Shown: positions 7,253-7,596 of the stretch, piece after piece
Position numbering within the stretch: position 1 is the first letter of the stretch
Layout of the letters: each line of letters opens with the position of its first letter
DNA from: an uncultured Bacteroidota bacterium
GTDB lineage: Bacteria; Bacteroidota; Bacteroidia; Chitinophagales; Chitinophagaceae
DNA length: 7,596 nt
Assembly: GCA_903825095.1 (NCBI GenBank)
Contig: CAIJZF010000014.1
Coordinates: 1 to 7,596 of the forward strand
Direction: 5' to 3'
Program-made: the position numbers and the translations under genes
The notes under the pieces: generated by a model
What the model was told of the DNA's origin: nothing
What the model saw: only the letters and a program-made list of their open reading frames with translations
Database searches by the model: none

Positions 7253-7335
7253 AAAAGACTAATAAATACCCTCTCCCCCCTTCATTTGTAGACAATTGGT
7301 CGTAAATTGCAGAGAATTGTTTAACAAGATTACCC
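7253..7335. other. Remainder of the divergent intergenic region
   Basis: This gap lies between the minus-strand promoter and the plus-strand membrane-protein gene and should hold the plus-strand promoter. The best plus-strand candidate is TTTG (7285-7288) with TAAATTG (7303-7309), but the spacer is only 14 bases and the -7 match is imperfect, so I do not call a promoter. A pyrimidine run with six consecutive C (7275-7280) and a small inverted repeat, TTGTT-T-AACAA (7318-7328), are present without clear meaning. No Shine-Dalgarno sequence precedes the ATG. Confidence 0.35.
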
Positions 7336-7596
7336 ATGAGTAAATTCATTAAAATAGCCTTCTTCTTTTTCATAGGCATTTTATTGATTTGGTGGAGTTT
7401 ACACCAAATCCCCCCTCAAGAATGGGAGAAATTTACTATTGCCCTAAAGAAGTCAAAATTCTGGATCATTTTCCCTGTAGGTCTTATCCTTGGACTCTCT
7501 CATTTAGTGCGTGCCTTAAGATGGCGTTTAATTATGGAACCCCTTGGATATAAGCCTTCCATTATCAATACTTTTATAGCGGTCTTAATTGGCTAT
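7336..7596 (+). CDS. Lysylphosphatidylglycerol synthase TM-domain / UPF0104 family membrane protein, 3' end outside window
   Basis: The first 87 codons of a plus-strand gene are present and the frame is open to the window edge. Two hydrophobic segments are visible: residues 5-20 (IKIAFFFFIGILLIWW) and about 42-57 (FWIIFPVGLILGLSHL). They are followed by VRALRWRLIMEPLGYKPSII (58-77), the arginine-rich loop typical of the N-terminus of this multi-pass family (PF03706, about 320 residues in full). A third membrane segment begins near residue 78. Members include the membrane part of MprF-type aminoacyl-phosphatidylglycerol synthases/flippases, but short stand-alone members like this one are largely uncharacterised. 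An inner-membrane transport or lipid-related role is inference. It is divergent from the glycogen-synthase-like gene with 158 bases between start codons. A different polytopic membrane protein cannot be fully excluded from 87 residues, but the ALRWRLIMEPLG block is characteristic. Confidence 0.82.
   Translation, partial: MSKFIKIAFFFFIGILLIWWSLHQIPPQEWEKFTIALKKSKFWIIFPVGLILGLSHLVRALRWRLIMEPLGYKPSIINTFIAVLIGY

Overview
The window looks like a chromosomal segment of a low-GC member of the Bacteroidota, probably near the Chitinophagaceae; the family-level placement is inference from protein style. The grounds are three. It carries families largely or typically found in that phylum: a GSCFA-domain protein, a DUF4270 lipoprotein and a short one-domain glycogen-synthase-like protein. 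Two upstream regions carry the Bacteroidota -7 promoter element TAnnTTTG. Gene starts lack convincing Shine-Dalgarno sequences. Seven genes lie on the minus strand and one on the plus strand. Coding density is high and no gap exceeds about 160 bases. I see no mobile element, CRISPR array, tRNA or rRNA.

Reading in the direction of minus-strand transcription (right to left), the first unit starts from a good promoter near 7215-7246. It encodes a 272-residue glycogen/starch-synthase-like protein and then, 15 bases on, a DUF4270 lipoprotein. metK (S-adenosylmethionine synthetase) follows after a 48-base gap that holds its own promoter-like -7 element, and it ends at a strong hairpin terminator (3504-3534).

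The second unit begins left of that terminator. It contains a NUDIX hydrolase of the ADP-ribose pyrophosphatase type, the 23S rRNA 2'-O-methyltransferase RlmB, a GSCFA-domain protein and a penicillin-acylase-family hydrolase that runs off the left edge. Gaps between these genes are 11, 10 and 30 bases, so they are probably co-transcribed. At the far right, divergent from the glycogen-synthase-like gene, a plus-strand gene for a multi-pass membrane protein of the lysylphosphatidylglycerol synthase TM / UPF0104 type begins and runs off the right edge.

Most of the content is housekeeping: SAM supply (MetK), a SAM-using rRNA methyltransferase (RlmB) and nucleotide-sugar clean-up (NUDIX). The less explained part is the glycogen-synthase-like/DUF4270 pair. 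The 'synthase' lacks the second GT-B domain and the usual nucleotide-sugar-binding signatures, yet it is intact and is coupled to an exported lipoprotein of unknown function. I found no clear new defence or mobile system; this pair is the best candidate for undescribed biology here.
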